A stretch of DNA of 22,564 nt from CAYUTA01 sp964447605 (lineage in GTDB: Bacteria > Bacillota > Clostridia > Christensenellales > CAG-138), in NCBI GenBank assembly GCA_964447605.1, contig CAYUTA010000042.1, forward strand, positions 1-22,564, given 5' to 3'. Shown piece after piece: positions 8,244-19,260 of this stretch. The notes under the pieces were generated by a model. That model had not been told where the DNA came from. It worked only from the letters and a program-made list of their open reading frames with translations, and did no database searches. The translations under genes were made by a program, and so were the position numbers. Position 1 is the first letter of the stretch; the number at the start of each line of letters is the position of its first letter.

Positions 8244-8798
8244 ATGAAAACACGCGACGAAGCCCTTGCCCTGCTGCGGCAATATAATGAAAGCGACGCG
8301 CTTATCAAGCACGCCTTAGCCGTCGAGGGCGTGATGCGCCACTTTGCCGGACTGTCCGGCGAGGACGCGGACTATTGGGGGCAGGTGGGCCTGCTGCACG
8401 ATATCGACTACGAAACGTGGCCGGAGGAGCACCTTGCCGTCGCGCCGCGGCTGCTGCGCGGGGGCGGGTATGACGACGATTTCATCCACGCGGTGTGCAG
8501 CCACGGCTGGGGTCTGTGCTCCGAAGTCAGGCCTGAAAAGAAAATGGAGCTTGTGCTGTATACCATCGACGAGCTGACGGGGCTGATCACCGCGGCCGCC
8601 TACATGCGCCCTTCGCGCAGCGTAATGGACCTGGAGGTCAAGTCCGTTAAAAAGAAGTTCAAGGACAAGGGGTTTGCCGCAGGCGTAAACCGCGACGTCA
8701 TCCTCAACGGCAGCGGCATGCTGGGCATGCCGCTGGAAGAGGTCATCGGACAGACCATCCTCGGCATGCGCGGCGTGCACGAGAGCCTGGGGCTTTAG
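8244..8798 (+). CDS. HD-domain protein, putative metal-dependent phosphohydrolase
   Basis: 184 residues, single-domain and soluble. Metal-binding residues of the HD superfamily are visible: His23 in IKHALAVEGVM, His52-Asp53 in LLHDIDYE, a further His in the DDFIHAVCSHGWG region, and Asp in TIDELTGLI. The spacing H...HD...H...D and the phrase LLHDIDYETWPEEH match the short stand-alone HD proteins common in Clostridia that are annotated only as HD domain-containing. The substrate is unknown; relatives act on nucleotides or phosphate esters. GAGGTGA precedes the ATG at good spacing. The gene stands alone, behind its own promoter, and converges with the acyltransferase gene. Confidence 0.87.
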   Translation: MKTRDEALALLRQYNESDALIKHALAVEGVMRHFAGLSGEDADYWGQVGLLHDIDYETWPEEHLAVAPRLLRGGGYDDDFIHAVCSHGWGLCSEVRPEKKMELVLYTIDELTGLITAAAYMRPSRSVMDLEVKSVKKKFKDKGFAAGVNRDVILNGSGMLGMPLEEVIGQTILGMRGVHESLGL

Positions 8799-8897
8799 GC
8801 CGCCCGCGGCGTGTCCCAAAGCGGCTTTGCCACGTTTCGAGGATTGCAGGCCCCGCCCTCCGCCCCGCGGGCTCCCGGGCGGCAAACTGCCAAAGGC

Positions 8898-8931
8898 GTG
8901 GGCGGCGGACGCGCGCGTCGTCCTTGCCCAC
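8898..8931. terminator. Possible bidirectional terminator between convergent genes
   Basis: An imperfect GC-rich hairpin: outer arms GTGGGC/GCCCAC and inner arms GGACG/CGTCC, separated by a small internal loop. It lies between the HD gene stop and the acyltransferase stop. There is no T-tract, so support is mainly positional. Confidence 0.35.
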
Positions 8932-8958
8932 GATGAAAAGAGCCCCGCCGGTCAGCCG

Positions 8959-10011
8959 TCAGGCGCGTTCCCGCCCGGCGTTGCCGATGCGCCTGACCTG
9001 CGCCCAGACCAGGTCCCAGAGTTTCTTGCCCAGAATCGGAAGCAGGATCATGCCGGCAAACGTGACGAACCGGAGCAGATGGATATTCTCGATGGGCAGT
9101 CGGTTGTAAATCAGGCTGCGGATCAGCAGCATGTACAGGTAGATATAGAGGCTGTGCCCGCCGATGTAATCCAGAATCAGCGTCAGCCGGCGTGTGGCCC
9201 GCAGGCGCGAAAAAACGGTAAACAGCCCCTGGCAGGCAAACAGCAGGAACACCGCCTGCAAAACGATCACAACGCTCGGCGGATTGAACTCCCAGCAGGA
9301 AAAAATCCACTTCGGCGTCCAATGGGCGAACTTGATTTCGGCCAGCACCAGAGCGGCCCACAAAACGAACGCGCCCGCGCCCACCGCAGCGCTTGCGCGC
9401 GTATCCCTTGTGAGCGGGCCGCGCGCGGCAATGACCATGCCCAGGTAAAAGCAGGGCAGATAGTTGCCGCCGAGCAGGTGGCTGCCGTTGCCGGAAAGCG
9501 GGAGCAGATACGTAAAACGGAGGGCGGCGTATGCAAACGCCGTGATCAACGCAAGCGCCAGCGCATGCGCGGCCGGCGGGCGCTTCGCGCCGTTGCAGGC
9601 CGAGACGAGCCGCGCAAGCCAGGGGGCGGCCAGGACGTATTGCAGATAGATGAAGATATAGTACAGATGCACCTCGTAAGAGAAGGTGAGTCCCTTGCGC
9701 AGCATGTCGGGCAAAACAAAGCATTTTGCCCTGGCAAACTGATAGCAGCAGACAACGGCCAGGTACGGCAAAAGCAGCGGCGGCACGCGCCGTTTAAGAT
9801 ACGCCGCGTAGGATTCCCCCGCATGCCGCTTCATGGAGAGATACGTGGTAAAGCCGCCAAGCAGCAGAAACAGCGCCACGCAGTAAAAACTCATGCGCGT
9901 CAGCAGATTGGGCAGCGCGAGCCTGTATCCGGCGTGGAACACCATAACCCCGGCGATTGCGACCGCACGCGCACAGCCGATCCATACCTTGTGTGAGGGC
10001 TTGTCGTTCAT
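8959..10011 (-). CDS. Acyltransferase family 3 membrane protein (OafA/YrhL-like)
   Basis: 350 residues with about ten hydrophobic helices, the expected size for the membrane domain of this family. The family His is in GVMVFHAGYR at the end of helix 1, followed by FLLLGGFTTYLS, equivalent to the usual FFxLSGF segment. The basic stretch KRRVPPLLLPY matches the conserved R-R-x-x-R-L-x-P-x-Y type loop. Such enzymes move acetyl or other acyl groups onto extracytoplasmic sugars such as cell-wall polysaccharides; the acceptor cannot be told from sequence. No polysaccharide genes are adjacent. The start is the only Met before helix 1, and a TATAAT box lies only 8 bases upstream of it, so the mRNA may be leaderless. 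Confidence 0.87.
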   Translation of the reverse strand: MNDKPSHKVWIGCARAVAIAGVMVFHAGYRLALPNLLTRMSFYCVALFLLLGGFTTYLSMKRHAGESYAAYLKRRVPPLLLPYLAVVCCYQFARAKCFVLPDMLRKGLTFSYEVHLYYIFIYLQYVLAAPWLARLVSACNGAKRPPAAHALALALITAFAYAALRFTYLLPLSGNGSHLLGGNYLPCFYLGMVIAARGPLTRDTRASAAVGAGAFVLWAALVLAEIKFAHWTPKWIFSCWEFNPPSVVIVLQAVFLLFACQGLFTVFSRLRATRRLTLILDYIGGHSLYIYLYMLLIRSLIYNRLPIENIHLLRFVTFAGMILLPILGKKLWDLVWAQVRRIGNAGRERA

Positions 10012-10019
10012 TACGGTCC

Positions 10020-10028
10020 ATTATACCA
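10020..10028 (-). promoter_or_regulatory. Extended -10 promoter abutting the acyltransferase start
   Basis: On the reverse strand TGGTATAAT is a perfect -10 with the TGn extension. No good -35 is seen. Transcription would begin within about 2 bases of the ATG at 10011. Confidence 0.6.
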
Positions 10029-10208
10029 GATCCGCCGGAATCTGGCGAGACCGGACGTATTTTTTCCGCCGTATGCAGCAACAGCCTCCGCGCGCGGGCG
10101 ATTTTCCATATTACGCCCACGGCCGGCCGGGTAAAAAGCGCAGGCGGATAAAGCGGCATGGGAGACGACGCCCCGGTGGGCGGGGCCCCTGTGACGCGGG
10201 CAGGACGT

Positions 10209-10246
10209 AAAAAAATCAAGGGCTCCGCCGAAAAAAGGGGAGCCCT
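10209..10246 (-). terminator. Rho-independent terminator of the small membrane protein gene
   Basis: A perfect 8-bp stem AGGGCTCC/GGAGCCCT on the reverse strand is followed by TGATTTTTTT. It lies about 60 bases after the stop codon at 10305 and upstream of the acyltransferase promoter, so it separates the two leftward genes. Confidence 0.85.
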
Positions 10247-10304
10247 CGGTGTGTTGACAAGCAGGGTCCGCGCGCGTTTGCATGACGCGGCGGGCCGGAA
10301 TACC

Positions 10305-10475
10305 CTACAGCCCCTTAAACAGGCAGCCTAGGAACAGGAGCGCGTAGCCGGCGATGGCGACCCAGAACGCGTTTTGGGTGAGAAACGCAACGGGAATGAT
10401 CCCCAGCATGGCAAGGACGGCGGCGGCGATCAGAATCAGCGAGATGAGGAACGTCAGCTTTTTCGGTGCGTTCAT
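10305..10475 (-). CDS. 56-residue two-helix membrane protein
   Basis: Starting at the ATG at 10475, the protein has a short basic end (MNAPKK), helix 1 (about 7-26, LTFLISLILIAAAVLAML), a short turn and helix 2 (about 34-52), ending CLFKGL. GGGAGGT lies 8 bases before the ATG. The longer frame to 10631 is rejected because its extra front part covers the promoter and is Arg/Pro/Ala-rich. It has its own strong promoter and terminator, so it is a real single-gene unit. Function is unknown; it looks like the small conserved membrane proteins of Clostridia, but I cannot name a family. Confidence 0.8.
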   Translation of the reverse strand: MNAPKKLTFLISLILIAAAVLAMLGIIPVAFLTQNAFWVAIAGYALLFLGCLFKGL

Positions 10476-10506
10476 AACCTGATACCTCCCTTTCTGTATT
10501 TTATTT

Positions 10507-10535
10507 ATGATACCATATAATCCAAAGTATGTAAA
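10507..10535 (-). promoter_or_regulatory. Promoter of the small membrane protein gene
   Basis: On the reverse strand TTTACA (10535-10530) and TATCAT (10512-10507) are spaced by 17 bases, each one mismatch from consensus. Confidence 0.8.
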
Positions 10536-10669
10536 TTTTAATCCGTTATGAATCGCGGCCGCGCCGGGTGAAGGGCGCGCCCGATGCCGGCGCCGGGCCT
10601 TCCCCGCCTTCGGCGCGGGCTTGCCGGACAAGCCTGTGCGCGTACGATGTCGATTTTTAATATTAGGGA

Positions 10670-10698
10670 TTGACAGCTTGAATTCCCAATGATATCAT
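10670..10698 (+). promoter_or_regulatory. rpoB promoter P1
   Basis: A perfect TTGACA (10670-10675) and TATCAT (10693-10698) are spaced by 17 bases. It is divergent from the small membrane gene and gives a leader of about 180 nt. Confidence 0.85.
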
Positions 10699-10704
10699 AT
10701 AAAA

Positions 10705-10735
10705 TTGACTTATGATGGAATAGTTGTGGTATTAT
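10705..10735 (+). promoter_or_regulatory. rpoB promoter P2
   Basis: TTGACT (10705-10710) and TATTAT (10730-10735) are spaced by 19 bases, long for sigma-A, but the -10 carries a TGn extension (TGGTATTAT) that can compensate. It lies directly behind P1, so rpoBC probably has tandem promoters. Confidence 0.55.
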
Positions 10736-10741
10736 GCCCTA

Positions 10742-10871
10742 AAATGGTTTGTTTTGCGGCGGCCGCCGCATGAACGGGCCAAAATTTGGGAAAGATTTTC
10801 ACAGATTTTCCATTTGGGCACGGCAAGTAGAACAAAAATGCAAAAGACGCGGATGGCAGCCCGCGTCGGCA
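10742..10871 (+). promoter_or_regulatory. Structured leader of rpoB
   Basis: The untranslated stretch holds a 16-bp perfect palindrome (10755-10770, tgcggcgg and its complement) and, just before the ribosome binding site, a 7-bp hairpin GACGCGG/CCGCGTC (10846-10867). With no rplJ-rplL in front, L10 control cannot be inherited from an upstream gene; these folds may adjust rpoB expression. The role is inference. Confidence 0.4.
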
Positions 10872-10887
10872 AGGGGAGAACGCGAAC

Positions 10888-13800
10888 ATGATGCATGACG
10901 TCAAAATGGGCAGGAGAACGCGCAAGAGCTTTTCGAGAATTCGCGAAGTATTGGACATGCCGGACCTCATCGAGATTCAGAAAAATTCCTATTACCGCTT
11001 CCTCAGGGAGGATTTATACGACGTATTCGACGACATATCGCCCATCACCGATTATTCGGGCAAGCTGGTGCTGGAGTTTGTCGATTACCGGATCGATCTG
11101 GATAAACCGAAATATTCGATGGAGGAAAGCAAGGAGCGCGACGTCAACTATGCCGCCCCGCTGCGCGTCTCCGTTCGCCTTATTAATAAGGAAACGGGCG
11201 AGGTCAAGCAGCAGGAGGTGTTCATGGGCGATTTCCCGCTGATGACGCCGCAGGGCACGTTTATCATCAACGGCGCGGAGCGCGTCATCGTGTCGCAGCT
11301 TGTGCGTTCCCCGGGCGTATACTTTGACGACAGCTTCGACAAGGTCGGCAAGCAGCTGTTTTCCGCGCAGGTCATCCCCAACCGCGGCGCGTGGCTGGAG
11401 TATGAAACCGATTCCAACGGCATTCTGTACGTCAAGATCGACCGGCAGCGCAAGGTGCACATCACCGCGCTCGTGCGTGCGCTCGGCTACGGAACCAACA
11501 GCGAGATCTACGAACTGCTCGGCGAGGACGAGCGCCTGACCGCCACGCTGCAAAAGGACCCCACGCATTCGGTTGCGGACGGCCTGATCGAGATTTACAA
11601 GCGCCAGCGCCCCGGCGAGCCGCCCACGGAGGAAAGCGCGCGCGCGCTGCTCAACTCGCTGTTCTTTGACAAGCGTTACGACCTTGCGCGCGTCGGCCGT
11701 TACAAGTTCAACAAAAAGCTCGCCCTGCGCAACCGCATCCGCGGCCAGGTGGCGGCGGAAAATATCGTCAGCCCCATCACCGGCGAAATTCTCTGCGAGG
11801 CGGGGCGGACCATCGACCGCGCGCTTTCGGGCGACATTCAAAACGCGGGCGTAAACACAGTGCTGCTCACGGTGGGCGAAACCACCGTAAAGGCCGTTGG
11901 CAATAACTTTGTCAGGGCCGACGGCTTTTTGCCGTTCGCTCCGCTGGACGCGGGCCTGAACGAGGACGTGCACCTGCCCAGCCTGCTTGCCCTGCTCGAG
12001 GAAAACAAGGATAAGAGCGCGGACGAGCTCAAGGCGGAGCTCAAGGCGCATTATTACGATCTGATCCCGCGGCACATCATCCCGGACGACATGATCGCCT
12101 CGGTGAGCTATCTCATCGGCCTGCCCTACGGCGTGGGCATCACGGACGACATCGACCACCTCGGCAACCGCCGCATCCGCAGCGTAGGCGAACTGCTGCA
12201 AAACCAGATCCGCGTGGGCTTAACGCGCCTTGAGCGCGTGGTGCGCGAGCGCATGGGCCTGCAGGATATGGACGTGGCCATGCCTTCCAACCTGATCAAT
12301 ATCCGCCCGGTCACGGCCTCGATCAAGGAGTTTTTCGGCTCGTCGCAGCTTTCCCAGTTCATGGACCAGACCAACCCGCTGGCGGAACTGACGCATAAGC
12401 GCAGGCTTTCGGCCCTGGGCCCCGGCGGCCTCAACCGCGACCGCGCCACGTTCGACGTGCGCGACGTGCACTTTAGCCACTACGGCCGCATGTGCCCCAT
12501 CGAAACGCCGGAAGGTCCGAACATCGGCCTGATCAACTCGCTCTCGACGTATGCGCGCATCAACGAGTACGGGTTCATCGAGGCGCCATACCGCCGCGTG
12601 GACGCCAAAAACCATATCATTACCGACGAGATCGAGTATCTCACCGCGGATGAGGAGGACAACTTCATCGTCGCGCAGGCAAACGAGCCTATCGACGAGG
12701 AGACCCACTGGTTCAGGCGCGACCGCGTCGTTGCGCGGCTGCTCGATCAGATCATCGAGGTCAAGAACACCGAGGTCGACTACATGGACGTTTCGCCCAA
12801 GCAGCTGGTTTCCGTGGCGACGGCCATGATTCCGTTTCTCGAAAACGACGACGCAAACCGCGCGCTGATGGGCAGTAACATGCAGCGCCAGGCGGTGCCG
12901 CTGCTTGTACCGGACGCGCCGATTGTGGGCACCGGCATGGAGTATAAGGCCGCCGCGGACTCCGGCGTGGTCATCATCGCGCAGGAGGACGGCGTGGTAT
13001 CGCACGTATCGTCCCGGGGGATCGTCATTACGGACAAGGCCGGCGTGGAGCGCATGTACCACCTGACCAAGTTCCAGCGCAGCAACCAGGGCACGTGCCT
13101 GAACCAGCGCCCCATTGTCAGAAAGGGCGAGCCGGTCAAGCGCGGCGACGTGATTGCCGACGGCGCCTCGACCGAGGGCGGCGAGATCGCGCTCGGCCGG
13201 AACATTCTGATCGGCTTTATGACCTGGGAGGGCTATAACTACGAGGACGCCGTGCTCATCAGCGAGGAACTGGTGCGTGACGACGTGTTCACCTCCATCC
13301 ATATTGAGGAGCATGAGCTCGAGGCCCGCGACACCAAGCTCGGGCCGGAGGAAATCACGCGCGATATCCCCAACATCGGCGAGGACGCGCTTGCGCAGCT
13401 CGACGAGTTCGGCATCATCCGCCCCGGCGCGGAGGTGCGCAGCGGCGATATCCTCGTCGGCAAGGTCACGCCCAAGGGGGAAACGGAGCTGACGGCGGAG
13501 GAGCGGCTGCTTCGCGCCATCTTCGGCGAAAAGGCGCGCGACGTGCGCGACACCTCGCTGCGCGTGCCGCACGGCGAGGGCGGCATCGTGGTGGACGTGA
13601 AGGTGTTCACCCGTGAAAACAAAGATGAATTAAGCCCCGGGGTCAACGAGATGGTGCGCGTCTATATCGCGCAGAAACGCAAGATCTCCGTGGGCGACAA
13701 GATGGCCGGCCGCCATGGCAACAAGGGCGTAATCTCCCGCATTCTGCCGGTTGAGGACATGCCGTTTCTGCCGGACGGCACCCCGCTGCAAATCGTGCTC

Positions 13801-14694
13801 AACCCGTTGGGCGTGCCTTCGCGCATGAACATCGGGCAGGTGCTCGAGCTGCACCTGGGCCTTGCGTGCAAGCAGCTAGGCATCCGCATCGCCACCCCCG
13901 TGTTCGACGGCGCAAGCGAGGAGGATATTCAGGACCTGCTGGTAAGGGCGGGCCATGACAGCGACGGGAAAACGACCCTGTATGACGGACGCTCCGGCGA
14001 ACCGTTTGAAAACCGCGTATCGGTAGGCTATATGTACTACCTCAAGCTGGCGCATCTGGTCGACGACAAGATTCACGCGCGCTCCACCGGCCCATACAGC
14101 CTGGTGACCCAGCAGCCGCTCGGCGGCAAGGCGCAATTCGGCGGCCAGCGCTTCGGCGAAATGGAGGTCTGGGCGCTCGAGGCTTACGGCGCGGCCAATA
14201 CCCTGCAGGAAATCCTTACCGTCAAGTCCGACGACGTGGTGGGCCGCGTCAAAACCTACGAGTCCATCGTCAAGGGCGAAAACGTGCCGCCCGCCGGCGT
14301 GCCGGAGTCGTTCAAGGTGCTGATTAAGGAGCTGCAGTCGCTGGCTCTGGATATCAAGGTGCTCAATGATACGCGCGAGGAGATTCTCATCAACGAGGAC
14401 GACGACGACGATATCGTGCCGCTCGACGTGAACATCTCCGGTACCGAGGACGAACCGTTCGCGCCGCTGGCCGCCGCCGGCGAGGGGGCCGAGTTCGACG
14501 AGTTCGACGACTTTGAAGACTTTGGCGATGACGAGGACTTTGGCGAAGAGGAGCCGGATGCAGACGAGCTGGACGACGCGTCGGCAGGCGATGTCGCCGC
14601 CGACCTGCCGGAAGGCGACGTGGATGAGCTTGCCGACGAGCTCGAGCCGGACCTTCCGGAGGCTTTGGACGAAACGACGGGCTTGACCCATTAA
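10888..14694 (+). CDS. rpoB: DNA-directed RNA polymerase subunit beta
   Basis: 1268 residues; catalytic beta subunit of RNA polymerase. All hallmark blocks are in order: N-terminal MGRRTRKSFSRI, GTFIINGAERVIVSQL, the rifampicin pocket GSSQLSQFMDQ...HKRRLSALGPGG (about 482-513), RMCPIETPEGPNIGLI, GRHGNKGVIS and the C-terminal GGQRFGEMEVWALEAYGA. Residues equivalent to E. coli Asp516, His526 and Ser531 are the sensitive forms (Asp493, His503, Ser508), so no classic resistance change is present. After the normal end near NISGTE, about 80 very acidic residues follow, longer than the acidic tail of Bacillus subtilis RpoB. AAGGGGAG precedes the ATG. rpoC follows 12 bases after the stop codon, whose neighbourhood supplies its ribosome binding site. 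rplJ-rplL are not upstream, contrary to the usual order. Confidence 0.98.
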   Translation: MMHDVKMGRRTRKSFSRIREVLDMPDLIEIQKNSYYRFLREDLYDVFDDISPITDYSGKLVLEFVDYRIDLDKPKYSMEESKERDVNYAAPLRVSVRLINKETGEVKQQEVFMGDFPLMTPQGTFIINGAERVIVSQLVRSPGVYFDDSFDKVGKQLFSAQVIPNRGAWLEYETDSNGILYVKIDRQRKVHITALVRALGYGTNSEIYELLGEDERLTATLQKDPTHSVADGLIEIYKRQRPGEPPTEESARALLNSLFFDKRYDLARVGRYKFNKKLALRNRIRGQVAAENIVSPITGEILCEAGRTIDRALSGDIQNAGVNTVLLTVGETTVKAVGNNFVRADGFLPFAPLDAGLNEDVHLPSLLALLEENKDKSADELKAELKAHYYDLIPRHIIPDDMIASVSYLIGLPYGVGITDDIDHLGNRRIRSVGELLQNQIRVGLTRLERVVRERMGLQDMDVAMPSNLINIRPVTASIKEFFGSSQLSQFMDQTNPLAELTHKRRLSALGPGGLNRDRATFDVRDVHFSHYGRMCPIETPEGPNIGLINSLSTYARINEYGFIEAPYRRVDAKNHIITDEIEYLTADEEDNFIVAQANEPIDEETHWFRRDRVVARLLDQIIEVKNTEVDYMDVSPKQLVSVATAMIPFLENDDANRALMGSNMQRQAVPLLVPDAPIVGTGMEYKAAADSGVVIIAQEDGVVSHVSSRGIVITDKAGVERMYHLTKFQRSNQGTCLNQRPIVRKGEPVKRGDVIADGASTEGGEIALGRNILIGFMTWEGYNYEDAVLISEELVRDDVFTSIHIEEHELEARDTKLGPEEITRDIPNIGEDALAQLDEFGIIRPGAEVRSGDILVGKVTPKGETELTAEERLLRAIFGEKARDVRDTSLRVPHGEGGIVVDVKVFTRENKDELSPGVNEMVRVYIAQKRKISVGDKMAGRHGNKGVISRILPVEDMPFLPDGTPLQIVLNPLGVPSRMNIGQVLELHLGLACKQLGIRIATPVFDGASEEDIQDLLVRAGHDSDGKTTLYDGRSGEPFENRVSVGYMYYLKLAHLVDDKIHARSTGPYSLVTQQPLGGKAQFGGQRFGEMEVWALEAYGAANTLQEILTVKSDDVVGRVKTYESIVKGENVPPAGVPESFKVLIKELQSLALDIKVLNDTREEILINEDDDDDIVPLDVNISGTEDEPFAPLAAAGEGAEFDEFDDFEDFGDDEDFGEEEPDADELDDASAGDVAADLPEGDVDELADELEPDLPEALDETTGLTH

Positions 14695-14706
14695 GGAGCG
14701 GAAACC

Positions 14707-18231
<3,525 letters not shown>

Positions 18232-18241
18232 GGAGTAACAC

Positions 18242-19003
18242 ATGGAAAAGCTGCCGGTCAATCCGAACTGTGAGCTATCGGGCACGAAATACTGCCGCGT
18301 GCTCAACATGGGCGGGTGCGAACGCTGCACCGTGCGAAACAGCGACCGCAAGGATGAGATTCGCGCGGATATCGAGCTGTATGAAACCCTGCTGCCGGCA
18401 GGCGGCGTGGCGCATCTGTTCACCGATGCGTCCTGCGCGCTTTGCAGGCATGAGCCGCGCGGCGCGTGCACGGGGTACGCCATCATCGACATGGCGCACC
18501 CGGAACCCAAGCGGGTGCAGAGATGGCTGCTGGGGAAGCGGGTGTCCCGCATCGGCACGATGATTCCCGTGCAGATGTCCGTGTGCGGCAAGTGCCGCCG
18601 GACGCTGATGTTCATCGATTACCTGCCGCTCGCCGCCGCGGTTGCGGTCGGTCTGGCCGGGTTGCTCCTGCTGGGCTCCGGGACGGTTGCCGACGCGCTT
18701 TCCGACATTTCCGCCTTTCTGCCGTTTGCCGCATGGCTTGCGGTCGTCGGGCTCGGCCTGCTGGCGGGCCGCCTGATTGCGCGGGCGCTGACAAAGCGCG
18801 CCGACGCGCGCATGTATGTGCGCGTGCTGGAGCATCCCACGCTGGCGGAGATGGTGCGAAAGGGCTGGACCCCCGTTTCAAACGCGCGCAACAAGGCGCT
18901 TTTCAGCAAAAGCCGCATTGCGCGCGGGCTTGGCACGGCGGTTGACGCGGGTACGGAATGCCTCAACCCTGCCGAATCCGCACAAAACGGACAAAATAGT
19001 TGA
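18242..19003 (+). CDS. Cysteine-rich, probably zinc-binding two-helix membrane protein of unknown function
   Basis: 253 residues, family not recognised. The cytoplasmic-looking first half carries nine cysteines in paired form: Cys10, Cys18, Cys26-x2-Cys29, Cys65-x2-Cys68, Cys76 and Cys115-x2-Cys118, consistent with one or two zinc or Fe-S sites. Two hydrophobic segments follow (about 128-146 and 160-182), then a basic C-terminal region of about 65 residues (KRADARMYVRVLEHPTLAEM). GAGGAG lies before the ATG, which is 10 bases after the rpoC stop, so it is in the rpoBC operon. In most Bacillota this slot holds an L7Ae-type RNA-binding protein gene; there is no resemblance. Its TGA stop lies inside the -35 box of the rpsL promoter. 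Placement suggests a tie to growth or envelope state, but no function can be claimed. Confidence 0.85.
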   Translation: MEKLPVNPNCELSGTKYCRVLNMGGCERCTVRNSDRKDEIRADIELYETLLPAGGVAHLFTDASCALCRHEPRGACTGYAIIDMAHPEPKRVQRWLLGKRVSRIGTMIPVQMSVCGKCRRTLMFIDYLPLAAAVAVGLAGLLLLGSGTVADALSDISAFLPFAAWLAVVGLGLLAGRLIARALTKRADARMYVRVLEHPTLAEMVRKGWTPVSNARNKALFSKSRIARGLGTAVDAGTECLNPAESAQNGQNS

Positions 19004-19029
19004 CATTGCGCGGGCAATCCTGATAAAAT
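19000..19029 (+). promoter_or_regulatory. Promoter of the rpsL-rpsG-fusA unit
   Basis: A perfect TTGACA (19000-19005) and TAAAAT (19024-19029) are spaced by 18 bases. The TGA of TTGACA is the stop codon of the cysteine-rich gene. Confidence 0.8.
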
Positions 19030-19035
19030 ATTGCC

Positions 19036-19256
19036 TTGGCGTCTTCCTTTCTTTTCACCGGAAAGAAAGAGGGGCGGGGAAACGCGCATTCGGAGAGACT
19101 AAGCGGGTACGGGGCGGATGTCCCAGGATTGTTCGCGACAGCGCGCCCGACCGGCAAAAACCTGTTTTTTGCCGAACCGGATACAATGCTTCCTACGAGG
19201 GGTTGCAGGAAGCTGTAATTGAAATAGATTATTTTTAAAATTGAAAGTGGAGGAAC
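19036..19256 (+). promoter_or_regulatory. Structured 5' leader of rpsL, candidate r-protein autoregulatory RNA
   Basis: About 220 untranslated bases hold three clear hairpins: 19047-19069 (10-bp stem CTTTCTTTTC/GGAAAGAAAG with one G-U pair, 3-nt loop), 19152-19174 (9-bp stem CGGCAAAAA/TTTTTGCCG, 5-nt loop) and 19188-19213 (7-bp stem GCTTCCT/AGGAAGC, 12-nt loop). The last arm carries a purine AGGAAG, and the true ribosome binding site GGAGG lies some 35 bases later. No known riboswitch consensus was recognised. Autoregulation by S12 or S7 is the natural hypothesis; only structure is seen. Confidence 0.5.
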
Positions 19257-19260
19257 ATGC

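Noticed and set aside
12331..12430. Rifampicin resistance in rpoB
   Set aside because: The positions equivalent to E. coli 516, 526 and 531 are Asp, His and Ser, the sensitive forms.
19036..19218. Small open frame in the rpsL leader as a leader peptide
   Set aside because: It begins with TTG at the expected transcription start, lacks a ribosome binding site, and overlaps hairpins that explain the sequence better.
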